From Solibacillus ferritrahens (GTDB lineage: Bacteria; Bacillota; Bacilli; Bacillales_A; Planococcaceae), in assembly GCF_037027585.1 (NCBI RefSeq), contig NZ_JAXCLE010000001.1, forward strand, positions 62,001 to 126,000: a stretch of DNA of 64,000 nt, in the 5' to 3' direction. Every line of letters begins with the position of its first letter. Within the stretch, counting starts at the first letter, position 1. The notes under the pieces were generated by a model. It had not been told where the DNA came from, ran no database searches, and worked only from the letters and a program-made list of their open reading frames with translations. Shown here one piece after another: positions 53,806 to 61,870 of the stretch. A program made the translations under genes and the position numbers.

Positions 53806-53850
53806 ACGAAAAAAAATCAATTTTCTCACTGAGAGAAAATTGATTTTTTT
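53806..53850. terminator. Bidirectional terminator of the kinase-CheR operon and the phosphatase gene
   Basis: Perfect 14-bp stem (AAATCAATTTTCTC / GAGAAAATTGATTT, 53814-53827 and 53833-53846) with a 5-base loop and T-runs on both strands. Confidence 0.93.
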
Positions 53851-53872
53851 GTTTAACTTTGGGTTATATAAG

Positions 53873-55057
53873 CTAATTTGTTACTACACCAACAGTTGAC
53901 TTAGAACTACTAGAAATCTCATTACCGTTTGCCTGCAACAGTAATACACACATATCATCCGGCTGGTCTTGCTGTAATTCTCTTTCCAATAAGTAATCAA
54001 TTGGCGGTACTTCTGTTGACCATGGACTACTTGCAATTTTACGCAGTTCTTGATCAGAAGCAATTTCACAATCACCCATTGCCTCTAAAACACCATCTGT
54101 ATACAGTACAACTTGAATAGATGAATTAAAGTGTATAACTTTTTTCTCAATTTTAATATCTTCTACAAAGCCTACAGCATAACTTGTATGGGTGATTGGC
54201 TCAGTTTTTTCCCCATCTATGAGTGCATAGCCAGTTGGATGGCCAGCATTGACATATTCCATCGTTTTTTCTTTCGTATCGATAATAAAATACACACCTG
54301 TAAAATAGTAAAGCAAGTTTTCTTTTTCATTTTGCAACAGGGTCATATAGCGATTAAGCTCGGCGATAACAAGCTCTGGTTCGGTAAGTTTTTTAATCGC
54401 TTCCCGCAATACAGAGGAAATGTACATGCAAACTAGGGATGCAGAAACACCGTGCCCCATCATATCTAAGAGCATCACTGCATATCGATTTTCATCGAGC
54501 TTATCCCAATAATATAAGTCCCCTGCCAAATTCGAAGACGGTAAATAGGAGGCCGTAATTGCAATGTTCGACTTTTGGACTGGCGGACTCAACAAACTTT
54601 GTTGGACACGTGCGGCTAAATTGAGCTCCATCTGAATTACTTTTTCCTGATTTGTATGCCAATCAAGTTCTGATTTCAAACGTTTGCCAACACGAATACG
54701 AGCTAACAGTTCCACTCGATTTATTGGCTTCGTTATATAATCAATGCCTCCTACATCTAATGCTTCCGATAATTTTGCTTTATCCTCAAGCGCAGTTATA
54801 AAAATAACCTGTATATCTTTCCATTGCGGATTTTGTTTTAAAATACGACATGCTTCAATGCCATCCATTTCCGGCATCATGACATCCAATAAAATGACGT
54901 TGATTTCGTTACATTTAGGTGCATTGGATGGATCTAAGTAGTCAAACATTTCTTTTGCAGAATGTACTGAGACATATTTTTCATAACCATCGCTTTTCAG
55001 AATCTTTTCAATAACGAACTGATTCACTCGATTGTCATCTACAATAAGAATAGTCAT
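53873..55057 (-). CDS. Response regulator with PP2C (SpoIIE/RsbU-type) phosphatase output
   Basis: 394 residues. Receiver domain (about 1-125; acidic pair V-D-D-N, phospho-acceptor Asp58 in L-L-D-V-M-M-P-E-M-D-G, Thr in F-I-T-A, Lys in T-K-P), a linking helix, and a PPM/SpoIIE-type phosphatase domain (about 160-385; A-G-D-L-Y-Y-W, L-L-D-M-M-G-H-G-V, N-A-G-H-P, Y-T-D-G-V, D-D-M-C). Such proteins dephosphorylate anti-sigma-factor antagonists in partner-switching systems like sigma-B control. No RsbV/RsbW-like gene is in the window. It converges on the hybrid kinase operon. Confidence 0.92.
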   Translation of the reverse strand: MTILIVDDNRVNQFVIEKILKSDGYEKYVSVHSAKEMFDYLDPSNAPKCNEINVILLDVMMPEMDGIEACRILKQNPQWKDIQVIFITALEDKAKLSEALDVGGIDYITKPINRVELLARIRVGKRLKSELDWHTNQEKVIQMELNLAARVQQSLLSPPVQKSNIAITASYLPSSNLAGDLYYWDKLDENRYAVMLLDMMGHGVSASLVCMYISSVLREAIKKLTEPELVIAELNRYMTLLQNEKENLLYYFTGVYFIIDTKEKTMEYVNAGHPTGYALIDGEKTEPITHTSYAVGFVEDIKIEKKVIHFNSSIQVVLYTDGVLEAMGDCEIASDQELRKIASSPWSTEVPPIDYLLERELQQDQPDDMCVLLLQANGNEISSSSKSTVGVVTN

Positions 55058-55311
55058 TCCAACACCTTCTCTCTGTTTATACTTCCTTTACACTCTATAA
55101 TTATACCGAAGTATACAATTAAAGAAAAATTTACACGCTTATTTAGCAACTTTTATAATAGGAAGTTAATAGCAATCTCTTCTTACCACACTAACTTAAT
55201 TAATACTTCATTTCAATGAATTCACCTTGTTGTTTCGTACATATCTATTGCATTATGAGCAAGGCACATATTATGATGGGCATACTATTTAAAGAAAAGG
55301 ATACGATTTTA

Positions 55312-55839
55312 ATGAAAGAAATTTTACTTATACTGTTACTGCAACTGCTTTATGTTCCTTTATTTACACTGCGCACAATTTTTTTGGTGAAAAATATTAC
55401 AATGCTCGCATCACTTATCGGTATTGTTGAAATGCTTATTTACGTATTCGGTCTTTCACTTGTCTTCAGTGGTGATCAGGGCTTCCTTGCAATGCTCGTT
55501 TATGCGGTCGGATTTGGTCTTGGGATTATTATCGGAACGCGCATTGAGCAAAAGCTTGCGATTGGCTATATATACGTAACGATTAATACGCAAAATCGTA
55601 ACGAAGATCTTATTAAAGTAATTCGTGACGAAGGGTTTGCGTTGACGACCTATGTTGGTGAGGGTCGCGACAGCCAACGTTATAAATATGAAATTTTAAC
55701 GAAACGAAATCGCGAAAAAGAACTGTTTATGCTCGTACAGCATCATGAACCATCGGCATTTATTATTTCCTATGAGCCAAAATCATTTAAAGGTGGCTTT
55801 TTAGTAAAGCGCATGAAGCAACATAAAAAGCATAAATAG
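55312..55839 (+). CDS. UPF0316/DUF2179 membrane protein (YebE-like)
   Basis: 175 residues: three membrane helices (about 4-22, 28-48, 52-72) and a soluble DUF2179 domain (about 90-168). This matches UPF0316 proteins (usual length ~170). Start ATG 55312 (M-K-E-I-L-L-I-L-L) follows GAAAAGGA by ten bases and fits the family; the in-frame ATG at 55216 would add 32 residues not seen in the family. Function unknown; the domain is related to the soluble part of YitT proteins. Confidence 0.85.
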   Translation: MKEILLILLLQLLYVPLFTLRTIFLVKNITMLASLIGIVEMLIYVFGLSLVFSGDQGFLAMLVYAVGFGLGIIIGTRIEQKLAIGYIYVTINTQNRNEDLIKVIRDEGFALTTYVGEGRDSQRYKYEILTKRNREKELFMLVQHHEPSAFIISYEPKSFKGGFLVKRMKQHKKHK

Positions 55840-55845
55840 TAGCCC

Positions 55846-55893
55846 AAAAACGACCGATATTAGATGGAGTTTCCATCTTTATCGGCCGTTTTT
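55846..55893. terminator. Bidirectional terminator between UPF0316 and RimK-like genes
   Basis: AAAAACGACCGATA and the complementary TATCGGCCGTTTTT (one mismatch) with an inner GATGGA/TCCATC stem; T-runs on both strands. Confidence 0.88.
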
Positions 55894-55901
55894 ATTTTTG
55901 T

Positions 55902-56864
55902 TTACTTCGTAATTGTAGTTTGTGACTTCACTTTATTTAGCTCTTGCCCAAGGTACTTTGCAAGCTGCAGCATTGCATATTTACCCTCTTTTGCTTCAGC
56001 ATCTGAATTATAGTTTGTATTCGTATTTACATCATATGTGAAGATTTCTCCATTTGCATTACGGATAAATTCAATACCAGCTACGTCAATTCCACTATTT
56101 TTAAGGAATGCTGCATAATTTTCAAGTAGCTTAGTTTCATTATTTTCAACAATTTCAAACTTCGCACGTTGCTCTTTAGGCTCCTCGCCTACCGGGCAAA
56201 AAAGGTCGCCGATTTGACAAGCATCAGCTGGACAAAGCTCAAACCCTTCAGACGTATCAACCTGTACAGAATAGAAGTATTGTCCTCCAATAAATTCAAC
56301 ACGTGTAATATAGGACTCCGGTGATTCGATGTATTCCTGAATCAGAACAATTCCATCAACTGGCTCCTCATAATCCGGCTTTGCTAAATGCTCCTCCAAT
56401 GCTGCGATTGAGTAAAATAGCTGTACCCCCAACCCTTTTCCTGCACGGTTATGCTTCGTAATAAAGGGAACGATATTTAGCGCTTTCGCTGCTTCAATAA
56501 TTTGCTCTTTTCCAACTGCCGCAATCGTTTTAGGTGTTTTTACCCCATGCTTTTCTAGTGCTGTATATTGCTTTACTTTACTTAACTCCAATCGAAGCGC
56601 ATTACTGCCGTTTAAAACCGTTCTTCCATGGAACTCTAGCCAATCTAATACTGCACCTGTCAATTCTGGTGCATAACGGTGATCACGTGTATGGGATGAC
56701 GCACTCATTCGATTGTAAAACACACCTTCTGGAGGTGCCTCTGATAGATTGACAATCCCCTCATCTAAATGCCACGTTTCATATGGTAAATTTAATTCTT
56801 CCAGTCGCGTAACTAAATGACGTGTCCAATCATCATTTTCATGGATAACATAAATCTTTGCCAT
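55902..56864 (-). CDS. RimK-like ATP-grasp ligase
   Basis: 320 residues. ATP-grasp domains with the Lys of F-I-T-K-H-N-R-A-G-K-G-L-G near 135-147, glutamate in I-Q-E-Y-I-E-S-P near 180 and the metal site G-I-E-F-I-R ... Y-D-V-N-T-N-T-N-Y near 262-285. The last motif is typical for alpha-L-glutamate ligase-like enzymes that join an amino acid to a peptide or small carboxylate. A cysteine pair in L-C-P-A-D-A-C is unusual. Monocistronic, GGAGGAATG before the ATG. Substrate unknown. Confidence 0.87.
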   Translation of the reverse strand: MAKIYVIHENDDWTRHLVTRLEELNLPYETWHLDEGIVNLSEAPPEGVFYNRMSASSHTRDHRYAPELTGAVLDWLEFHGRTVLNGSNALRLELSKVKQYTALEKHGVKTPKTIAAVGKEQIIEAAKALNIVPFITKHNRAGKGLGVQLFYSIAALEEHLAKPDYEEPVDGIVLIQEYIESPESYITRVEFIGGQYFYSVQVDTSEGFELCPADACQIGDLFCPVGEEPKEQRAKFEIVENNETKLLENYAAFLKNSGIDVAGIEFIRNANGEIFTYDVNTNTNYNSDAEAKEGKYAMLQLAKYLGQELNKVKSQTTITK

Positions 56865-56999
56865 CTTTCATTCCTCCGATTTTTAAATCTATTTTTTTGA
56901 CGATTCTATTAATATCATACATTATTCAGATAAAAAAAGTATGAATTATCACTCGGATTCAAAATCATTCAAAAAGTCTTGGATGCAGGCATTAAAATA

Positions 57000-57039
57000 A
57001 AGCAGTTCAACTTTACTTATCGTAAAATTTGAACTGCTT
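57000..57039 (-). terminator. Terminator of the diguanylate cyclase gene
   Basis: On the minus strand AAGCAGTTCAA pairs with TTGAACTGCTT (11 bp), inner partial stem, then TATTTTAAT. Confidence 0.85.
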
Positions 57040-57054
57040 CTAATCGTATTTCTA

Positions 57055-58758
57055 TTATTTCACATATTCCGCAACTTTATTTCGTCCTGCCTGTTTTGCT
57101 CCTATATAAAGGGCACGATCAGCATTTCTCAATAGCCCTATCATTTCGTCCGTATCTTCCGGAACATTTGATACGCCAATACTTACTGTAATATGGATTT
57201 TCTCTTCCTGATGTGTTTCAGTCAAATCAGATTCAATTAAAAACGGTTTAATTTCGATTTTTTGGCGTATTTTTTCACCCAACTCGGCTGCTTCGGATTT
57301 ATTCATATGAGGAATGAGCATTACAAACTCTTCACCACCATACCGCGCTAAGATTGCCCCTTCAGGAACAAAGCTTTCCAATATTTTCGCAAATTCCTTT
57401 AGGACAATATTTCCTGCATGATGGCCGTACGTATCATTGATTCTTTTGAAATGGTCAATATCCATCATTAATAAGGAAAACTGCAAATGCGGATTAGCTA
57501 AAATACGATCCTGCTCTACAGCCAACATCCTATCAACATAGCGATAATTATAAAGACCCGTCAATGCACATGTCTCACTACGCTCTACAGCTGCACTTAT
57601 ATACTTTGCCTTTTCCAGCGAGACAGCAAAATACGTCGATAACAAATGAACGATATCCATTTGATACTTTTCAAATGCGTTTTTCTTACGTGCTGTTAAA
57701 AGGACTACCCCTTCAGTACGCTGATTTCGATGAATTGGAACAATCATAATACTGTTCATATCATATGTTAAAAAATCAGGTGCCTTGTTCATCCACTCTT
57801 TTGTATTGCCATATACACCTTTTTCTTCGGATTGAAAGTACTCACTAATAAATGAGTTCTGTATCGAATCCGAATCTGTATGGACTTCCCTATCTTGTCT
57901 ATCAATTCTTGCACGGAGAATTACATATTTCCCATTAATATGATCGACAATATAGATTGCATCATGCGGGAAAAGCTGGCTCACCCTATGAATAAATAAA
58001 TCCACAATTTGCTGGGCACTTAATCGGTCAGCAAGCTCATGACCAAATGCACTCGCTTTACTAAGGGAATAATTCACCCGTTCTGAAATATTGTACATCT
58101 TAACGACAAATGTAATGACAAAGAAAGGAACCCCTAACAGGAAAATTGCAGGTATGCCTAATTCATTAATCATAATTACTAATGTTATGGAAAACGGTAA
58201 TGTAATAAGAATACTGCTGTAATCCCACATTGTATGCTCACTAAATAACTTTTCCTTAATTCCTATTAATCGATCACGTAAAAATAAGATTAAGTGATTT
58301 GCAAACAAATGGATAAGTGCAAATAGTGACCCATACAGTAGCAAATGCCCTAAATTTGAGTTTCCTATTTCAAAGCCCAGTAAATGGACAACTCCGGCAG
58401 CTAAAAACGATGATATTACAAACATCCAAGAAATGAACAAAACACGAGTAACCATATCTGGACGATTTCTCATTTGATAAATAATCGGTATAAGACTAAA
58501 TTGAACAATAATCATTTCTGCACCGATACCATATAGAAGAAAGGCAGTTAACGTCACCCATTGCGATAGGACAATTGTCGTATCGCCTACTTGAAATGGA
58601 ATCGCTGTAGTAATAATGCCAAATATCAGTAAATACACAAAAATTTCCAGGTCAATTGGTTGACTAGGAAAGTAAAAATATAAAGCGCCCATGATAGGCA
58701 CCCCTGTAATAACCCAAAGCAATAATGTATTGCGTTTCGTTTGATAAGTAAATTCCAT
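57055..58758 (-). CDS. Membrane-bound diguanylate cyclase with GAF domain
   Basis: 567 residues: about seven or eight N-terminal membrane helices (a MASE-like sensor, 10-215), a GAF domain (about 235-375) and a GGDEF domain (about 400-565). The active-site loop is G474-G-E-E-F, a competent variant of GGDEF, with M-D-I-D-H-F-K-R-I-N-D-T-Y-G-H-H before it. It should make cyclic di-GMP. There is no RxxD inhibitory site directly before the loop (I-L-A-R-Y precedes it). AGAGGAAG before the ATG; single-gene transcript. Confidence 0.93.
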   Translation of the reverse strand: MEFTYQTKRNTLLLWVITGVPIMGALYFYFPSQPIDLEIFVYLLIFGIITTAIPFQVGDTTIVLSQWVTLTAFLLYGIGAEMIIVQFSLIPIIYQMRNRPDMVTRVLFISWMFVISSFLAAGVVHLLGFEIGNSNLGHLLLYGSLFALIHLFANHLILFLRDRLIGIKEKLFSEHTMWDYSSILITLPFSITLVIMINELGIPAIFLLGVPFFVITFVVKMYNISERVNYSLSKASAFGHELADRLSAQQIVDLFIHRVSQLFPHDAIYIVDHINGKYVILRARIDRQDREVHTDSDSIQNSFISEYFQSEEKGVYGNTKEWMNKAPDFLTYDMNSIMIVPIHRNQRTEGVVLLTARKKNAFEKYQMDIVHLLSTYFAVSLEKAKYISAAVERSETCALTGLYNYRYVDRMLAVEQDRILANPHLQFSLLMMDIDHFKRINDTYGHHAGNIVLKEFAKILESFVPEGAILARYGGEEFVMLIPHMNKSEAAELGEKIRQKIEIKPFLIESDLTETHQEEKIHITVSIGVSNVPEDTDEMIGLLRNADRALYIGAKQAGRNKVAEYVK

Positions 58759-59228
58759 CTTCCTCTAAGTCAACTCCTTTTTACTGAAATGTCTGATAAT
58801 AATAGTATACAACGTTTTTTTAATTATGTATCATGCTTTAGTTCCCAATTAAATATTTCCTTTTCCCTACATTTCAAAAACTAAACAGGTAAAAAGTACC
58901 TATTTTGTTATTTTTGGGCTGTATACTTAATTAGTTTGCCAACAAACTCACTGATAAAACCGCGCATTAATCACCAAATTTAAAGTGAATAGTACGCGGC
59001 GTTGTGCAGTTCTGTTTATTTTTTTCTTTTTTCTCATTTTCATCAATATGTTTCATGATGTGCTTATAACGGCTTACCTCTCGCTTCGAAATACGAAGGG
59101 TCTCGTTTTTATAGTTATCTAAATAAACTATCTATTAAAAAATCTAATAAATAGCATTAAACTCCTAACACTTCAACCGAAGATATATATGTATTTATTA
59201 CTATAAAAATATGGGGGACAATAAAAAT
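58759..59228. other. Divergent intergenic region between cyclase and chemoreceptor genes
   Basis: About 470 bases. Besides the orphan frame above I see a small hairpin CTTCG-AAATA-CGAAG near 59088-59102 and AT-rich upstream sequence for the chemoreceptor. No firm promoter could be fixed. Confidence 0.5.
58967..59131 (-). pseudogene. Orphan reading frame without start codon, possible gene remnant
   Basis: A minus-strand frame of 54 codons whose composition looks coding (L-D-N-Y-K-N-E-T-L-R-I-S-K-R-E-V-S-R-Y-K-H-I-M-K-H-I, in pieces, then an Lys/Asn-rich tail to H-F-K-F-G-D). An in-frame TAG precedes it and no ATG, GTG or TTG with a ribosome binding site is present. It could be the end of a decayed gene. 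A possible start ATG within it would leave only 29 residues. Confidence 0.35.
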
Positions 59229-60914
59229 ATGACAATCGGAAAAAAATTATTTACAATCTTTAGTATCATTATTTTGATACTAGTAGTACTCTCCACTTTT
59301 TCTATCGGTAAAATGACAGAAATAGATGAAGACTATTCTTTTGTAATAGAAGATCGAGTTTACAGAGTAATGGAGTTATCGACAATTCAAAATGCTACAT
59401 CTTTGCAGGGACTATATATAAATGCTTATATTTTACGCAAGGATGCATCCGTTTTAGAAAATCTGAATTCCCAAATAGAAATAATAAACGAAAAAATCAG
59501 TGACCTTGAAGCTCTGTCTAACACGGCTGATGTACAAGAAAAATTAGCTAAATTAAAAGAGCAACAAGCTTTATATGATGAATATGTATATGAAGTAATT
59601 CGTTATGTGGACAACAACGACCTGGATAAAGCTTATAACATGTTATTTGAGTTCGCCGTACCAACAAACGTTGAAATTCAGGAAACGATCGATGAATTTG
59701 TTGCTAGTCAAAAGGCACTAATGGATACTACAAATACTAAAACAACTGAAACTGCAAAGATGAGTAAAACTGTAGTAATCACTCTGTCAGTTATCGGTAA
59801 TTTGATTGCCATTACTTTAGCAATTTTTATTACACTAAGTATTACACGTCCATTACGCAAGTTGACAGACGCTGCAAATGTAATTGCAAGCGGAGATTTA
59901 CGCGAGCAAGATATTAAAGTCAACACAAAGGATGAAATAAACCAACTTGCTGCTGCCTTTAATACGATGAAAGCCAACCTGTCTAACTTAATCAGCAACG
60001 TTTCACTAAATGTATCAAGTGCAACCGCGGCCACAGAACAACTTGCAAGCAGTACCGATGAGGTGACAACCGCTTCAAATGATATTGCAAAACGTGTGGA
60101 AGCAGTCGCTTTAGGCAGTGCACAAGCTGCAGCTATTGGAAATGACTGTGCTGTTGCAATGGATGAAACGGCACAAGGAGTAAGTCGAATCGCCGAGGCC
60201 GCTCAATTACTAAATTCTCAGGCGATAGATATGCAAACTATTGCAGGAGAAGGCGGGCAAACATTGCAAACAGCAGAACAGCAAATGTCTGTTATTCAGC
60301 AGTCGTCCCATGATACAAAAGAAAAAATTAAACAGCTTAGTAAACAGTCTGCCGAAATCGAAAACATTACAAAAGTTATTACCGATATTACAGACCAGAC
60401 GAATTTGCTCGCTTTAAATGCTGCCATTGAAGCTGCGCGTGCAGGTGAACACGGTAAAGGATTTGCGGTTGTTGCTGATGAAGTACGTAAATTAGCAGAG
60501 CAATCGAAAAACTCTGCTGCACAAATTGCCGGCTTAACAACTGCGATTCAAAAAGATACAAAAGAAGTAGAAGAAAGCGTAAGCACAACGGCACAAAATG
60601 TCGATCAAGGTGTAAGCTATTTAAAAAATGCGCAAGTATCGTTCAATAATATTGTCGGTGCTATCACAGAAATGACTGCCCAAATCCAGGAAGTATCTGC
60701 TACCTCCGAGGAAATTTCTGCAAGTACCGAGGAAGTTGCCGCATCTGTTGCCGAAATGGCCCATGCCTCTAACAATGCTGCAGATGAAATAAGTGTTGTT
60801 ACCGCTTCGGTGGAAGAACAGACTGCTACCATGCAGGAAATTAACGATGTAGCGAAATCAGTAAGTGAAGGCGCTCTAGAAATACAAGAGCAAGTAAACC
60901 AATTTAAAATTTAA
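59229..60914 (+). CDS. Methyl-accepting chemotaxis protein
   Basis: 561 residues, the same length as the receptor at 19125-20810. TM1 (about 9-28), a four-helix-bundle sensor (30-180), TM2 (about 185-207), HAMP (207-260) and the signalling domain with the conserved tip D-Q-T-N-L-L-A-L-N-A-A-I-E-A-A-R-A-G-E-H; it ends Q-V-N-Q-F-K-I. Start ATG 59229 follows GGGGGA by ten bases, the same unusual binding site as in the paralogue; the upstream ATG at 59211 overlaps that site. The ligand is unknown. Confidence 0.95.
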   Translation: MTIGKKLFTIFSIIILILVVLSTFSIGKMTEIDEDYSFVIEDRVYRVMELSTIQNATSLQGLYINAYILRKDASVLENLNSQIEIINEKISDLEALSNTADVQEKLAKLKEQQALYDEYVYEVIRYVDNNDLDKAYNMLFEFAVPTNVEIQETIDEFVASQKALMDTTNTKTTETAKMSKTVVITLSVIGNLIAITLAIFITLSITRPLRKLTDAANVIASGDLREQDIKVNTKDEINQLAAAFNTMKANLSNLISNVSLNVSSATAATEQLASSTDEVTTASNDIAKRVEAVALGSAQAAAIGNDCAVAMDETAQGVSRIAEAAQLLNSQAIDMQTIAGEGGQTLQTAEQQMSVIQQSSHDTKEKIKQLSKQSAEIENITKVITDITDQTNLLALNAAIEAARAGEHGKGFAVVADEVRKLAEQSKNSAAQIAGLTTAIQKDTKEVEESVSTTAQNVDQGVSYLKNAQVSFNNIVGAITEMTAQIQEVSATSEEISASTEEVAASVAEMAHASNNAADEISVVTASVEEQTATMQEINDVAKSVSEGALEIQEQVNQFKI

Positions 60915-60925
60915 TAGTATAATCA

Positions 60926-60962
60926 AAAACGCAAAAGCATTTATAAGCTTTTGCGTTTTTTG
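60926..60962 (+). terminator. Terminator of the second chemoreceptor gene
   Basis: Perfect 13-bp stem (AAAACGCAAAAGC / GCTTTTGCGTTTT), 8-base loop, followed by TT after the T-rich arm. Confidence 0.92.
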
Positions 60963-61073
60963 ATTATTGTTTTTTGCCAGCTGACTTCGTAATTTCCAGC
61001 CAAATTTCTAGCATTATACGATTAAAATATGATTCAATAAAAGAACAAACGTTTCATTTGGGAGGGGAAGATT

Positions 61074-61823
61074 ATGCAAATTGAACGAGTGCACATAAGA
61101 ATTTTTATTACTTGCTCGATTGTAAGCTTCGCCAAGCAGGAAGCATTAGTTGCCAGCTATCCAAAAGAGGCTATTGATGAATTAGAAAAGCACGGCTATA
61201 TCGCTCGCTCTTTGTATGGTCATTATTACAATACGAAGCTTGCTGCCCAATATTTAAGAACCTTTATGACGAGTTACAGTCCACGCTTGAAGGTAGCGGA
61301 CATGGTGCATATGTTGGAGCAAGCGACTGAGTATGTCGTAGTAGATATTGAAACAACCGGTGGCTCTGCTGCGCGGGGGGATAAAATTGTAGAAATTGCT
61401 GCATTAAAAGTACGTAACGGGGAAACAATTGACCTTTTTCACCGCTTTGTGAATCCTGAAAAGCCGATCAAAAATTCGCATATTCACGGAATAACAAATG
61501 AACGTGTGAAAAATGAACAAACAATCACTCCTGTTATTCACAGCTTTAAGAATTTTTTAGGCGATTTGCCGATTGTTAGCCATCATATTGGTTTTGATTG
61601 GTATAGCTTTTTGGCGCTTGAGCTATTTCGAAATGGCATACGCCCTATAAATAAAGCTGCATGCACAGTGTTGCTGGCACGCAAATATTTAAACAGTCCT
61701 AAAAATAACTTAAATGTAATAGCCGACACATACAATATTCCACTCCTGAAGCATCATACTGCAGACGCCGATGCCATTTGTGCAAATGAAATTTTGCAGC
61801 TTATTATGAAAAAAGCGAATTAA
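61074..61823 (+). CDS. DEDDh 3'-5' exonuclease (DnaQ-like)
   Basis: 249 residues. The first 80 residues form an extra helical domain (S-Y-P-K-E-A-I-D-E-L-E-K-H-G-Y) and the rest an RNase H-fold exonuclease with the DEDDh set: D-I-E in V-V-D-I-E-T-T-G near 94, Asp in H-I-G-F-D-W near 175, and H ... D in H-H-T-A-D-A-D near 226. Similar to the epsilon subunit of DNA polymerase III and to stand-alone proofreading or degradation nucleases. GGGAGGGG before the ATG. Monocistronic. Confidence 0.9.
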   Translation: MQIERVHIRIFITCSIVSFAKQEALVASYPKEAIDELEKHGYIARSLYGHYYNTKLAAQYLRTFMTSYSPRLKVADMVHMLEQATEYVVVDIETTGGSAARGDKIVEIAALKVRNGETIDLFHRFVNPEKPIKNSHIHGITNERVKNEQTITPVIHSFKNFLGDLPIVSHHIGFDWYSFLALELFRNGIRPINKAACTVLLARKYLNSPKNNLNVIADTYNIPLLKHHTADADAICANEILQLIMKKAN

Positions 61824-61870
61824 CTTTCGGAACTTTTGCTCTGTTCCATTTGTTAATTCGCTTTTATTTT
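61811..61870. terminator. Bidirectional terminator between exonuclease and flavoprotein genes
   Basis: Perfect 14-bp stem (AAAAGCGAATTAAC / GTTAATTCGCTTTT) with a 27-base loop. It includes the stop codon of the exonuclease gene; T-runs on both strands. Confidence 0.85.

Noticed and set aside
59120..59160. Programmed frameshift joining the nine-codon frame to the orphan frame
   Set aside because: Neither a +1 nor a -1 shift at the T-run avoids stop codons, so the two frames cannot be joined simply.
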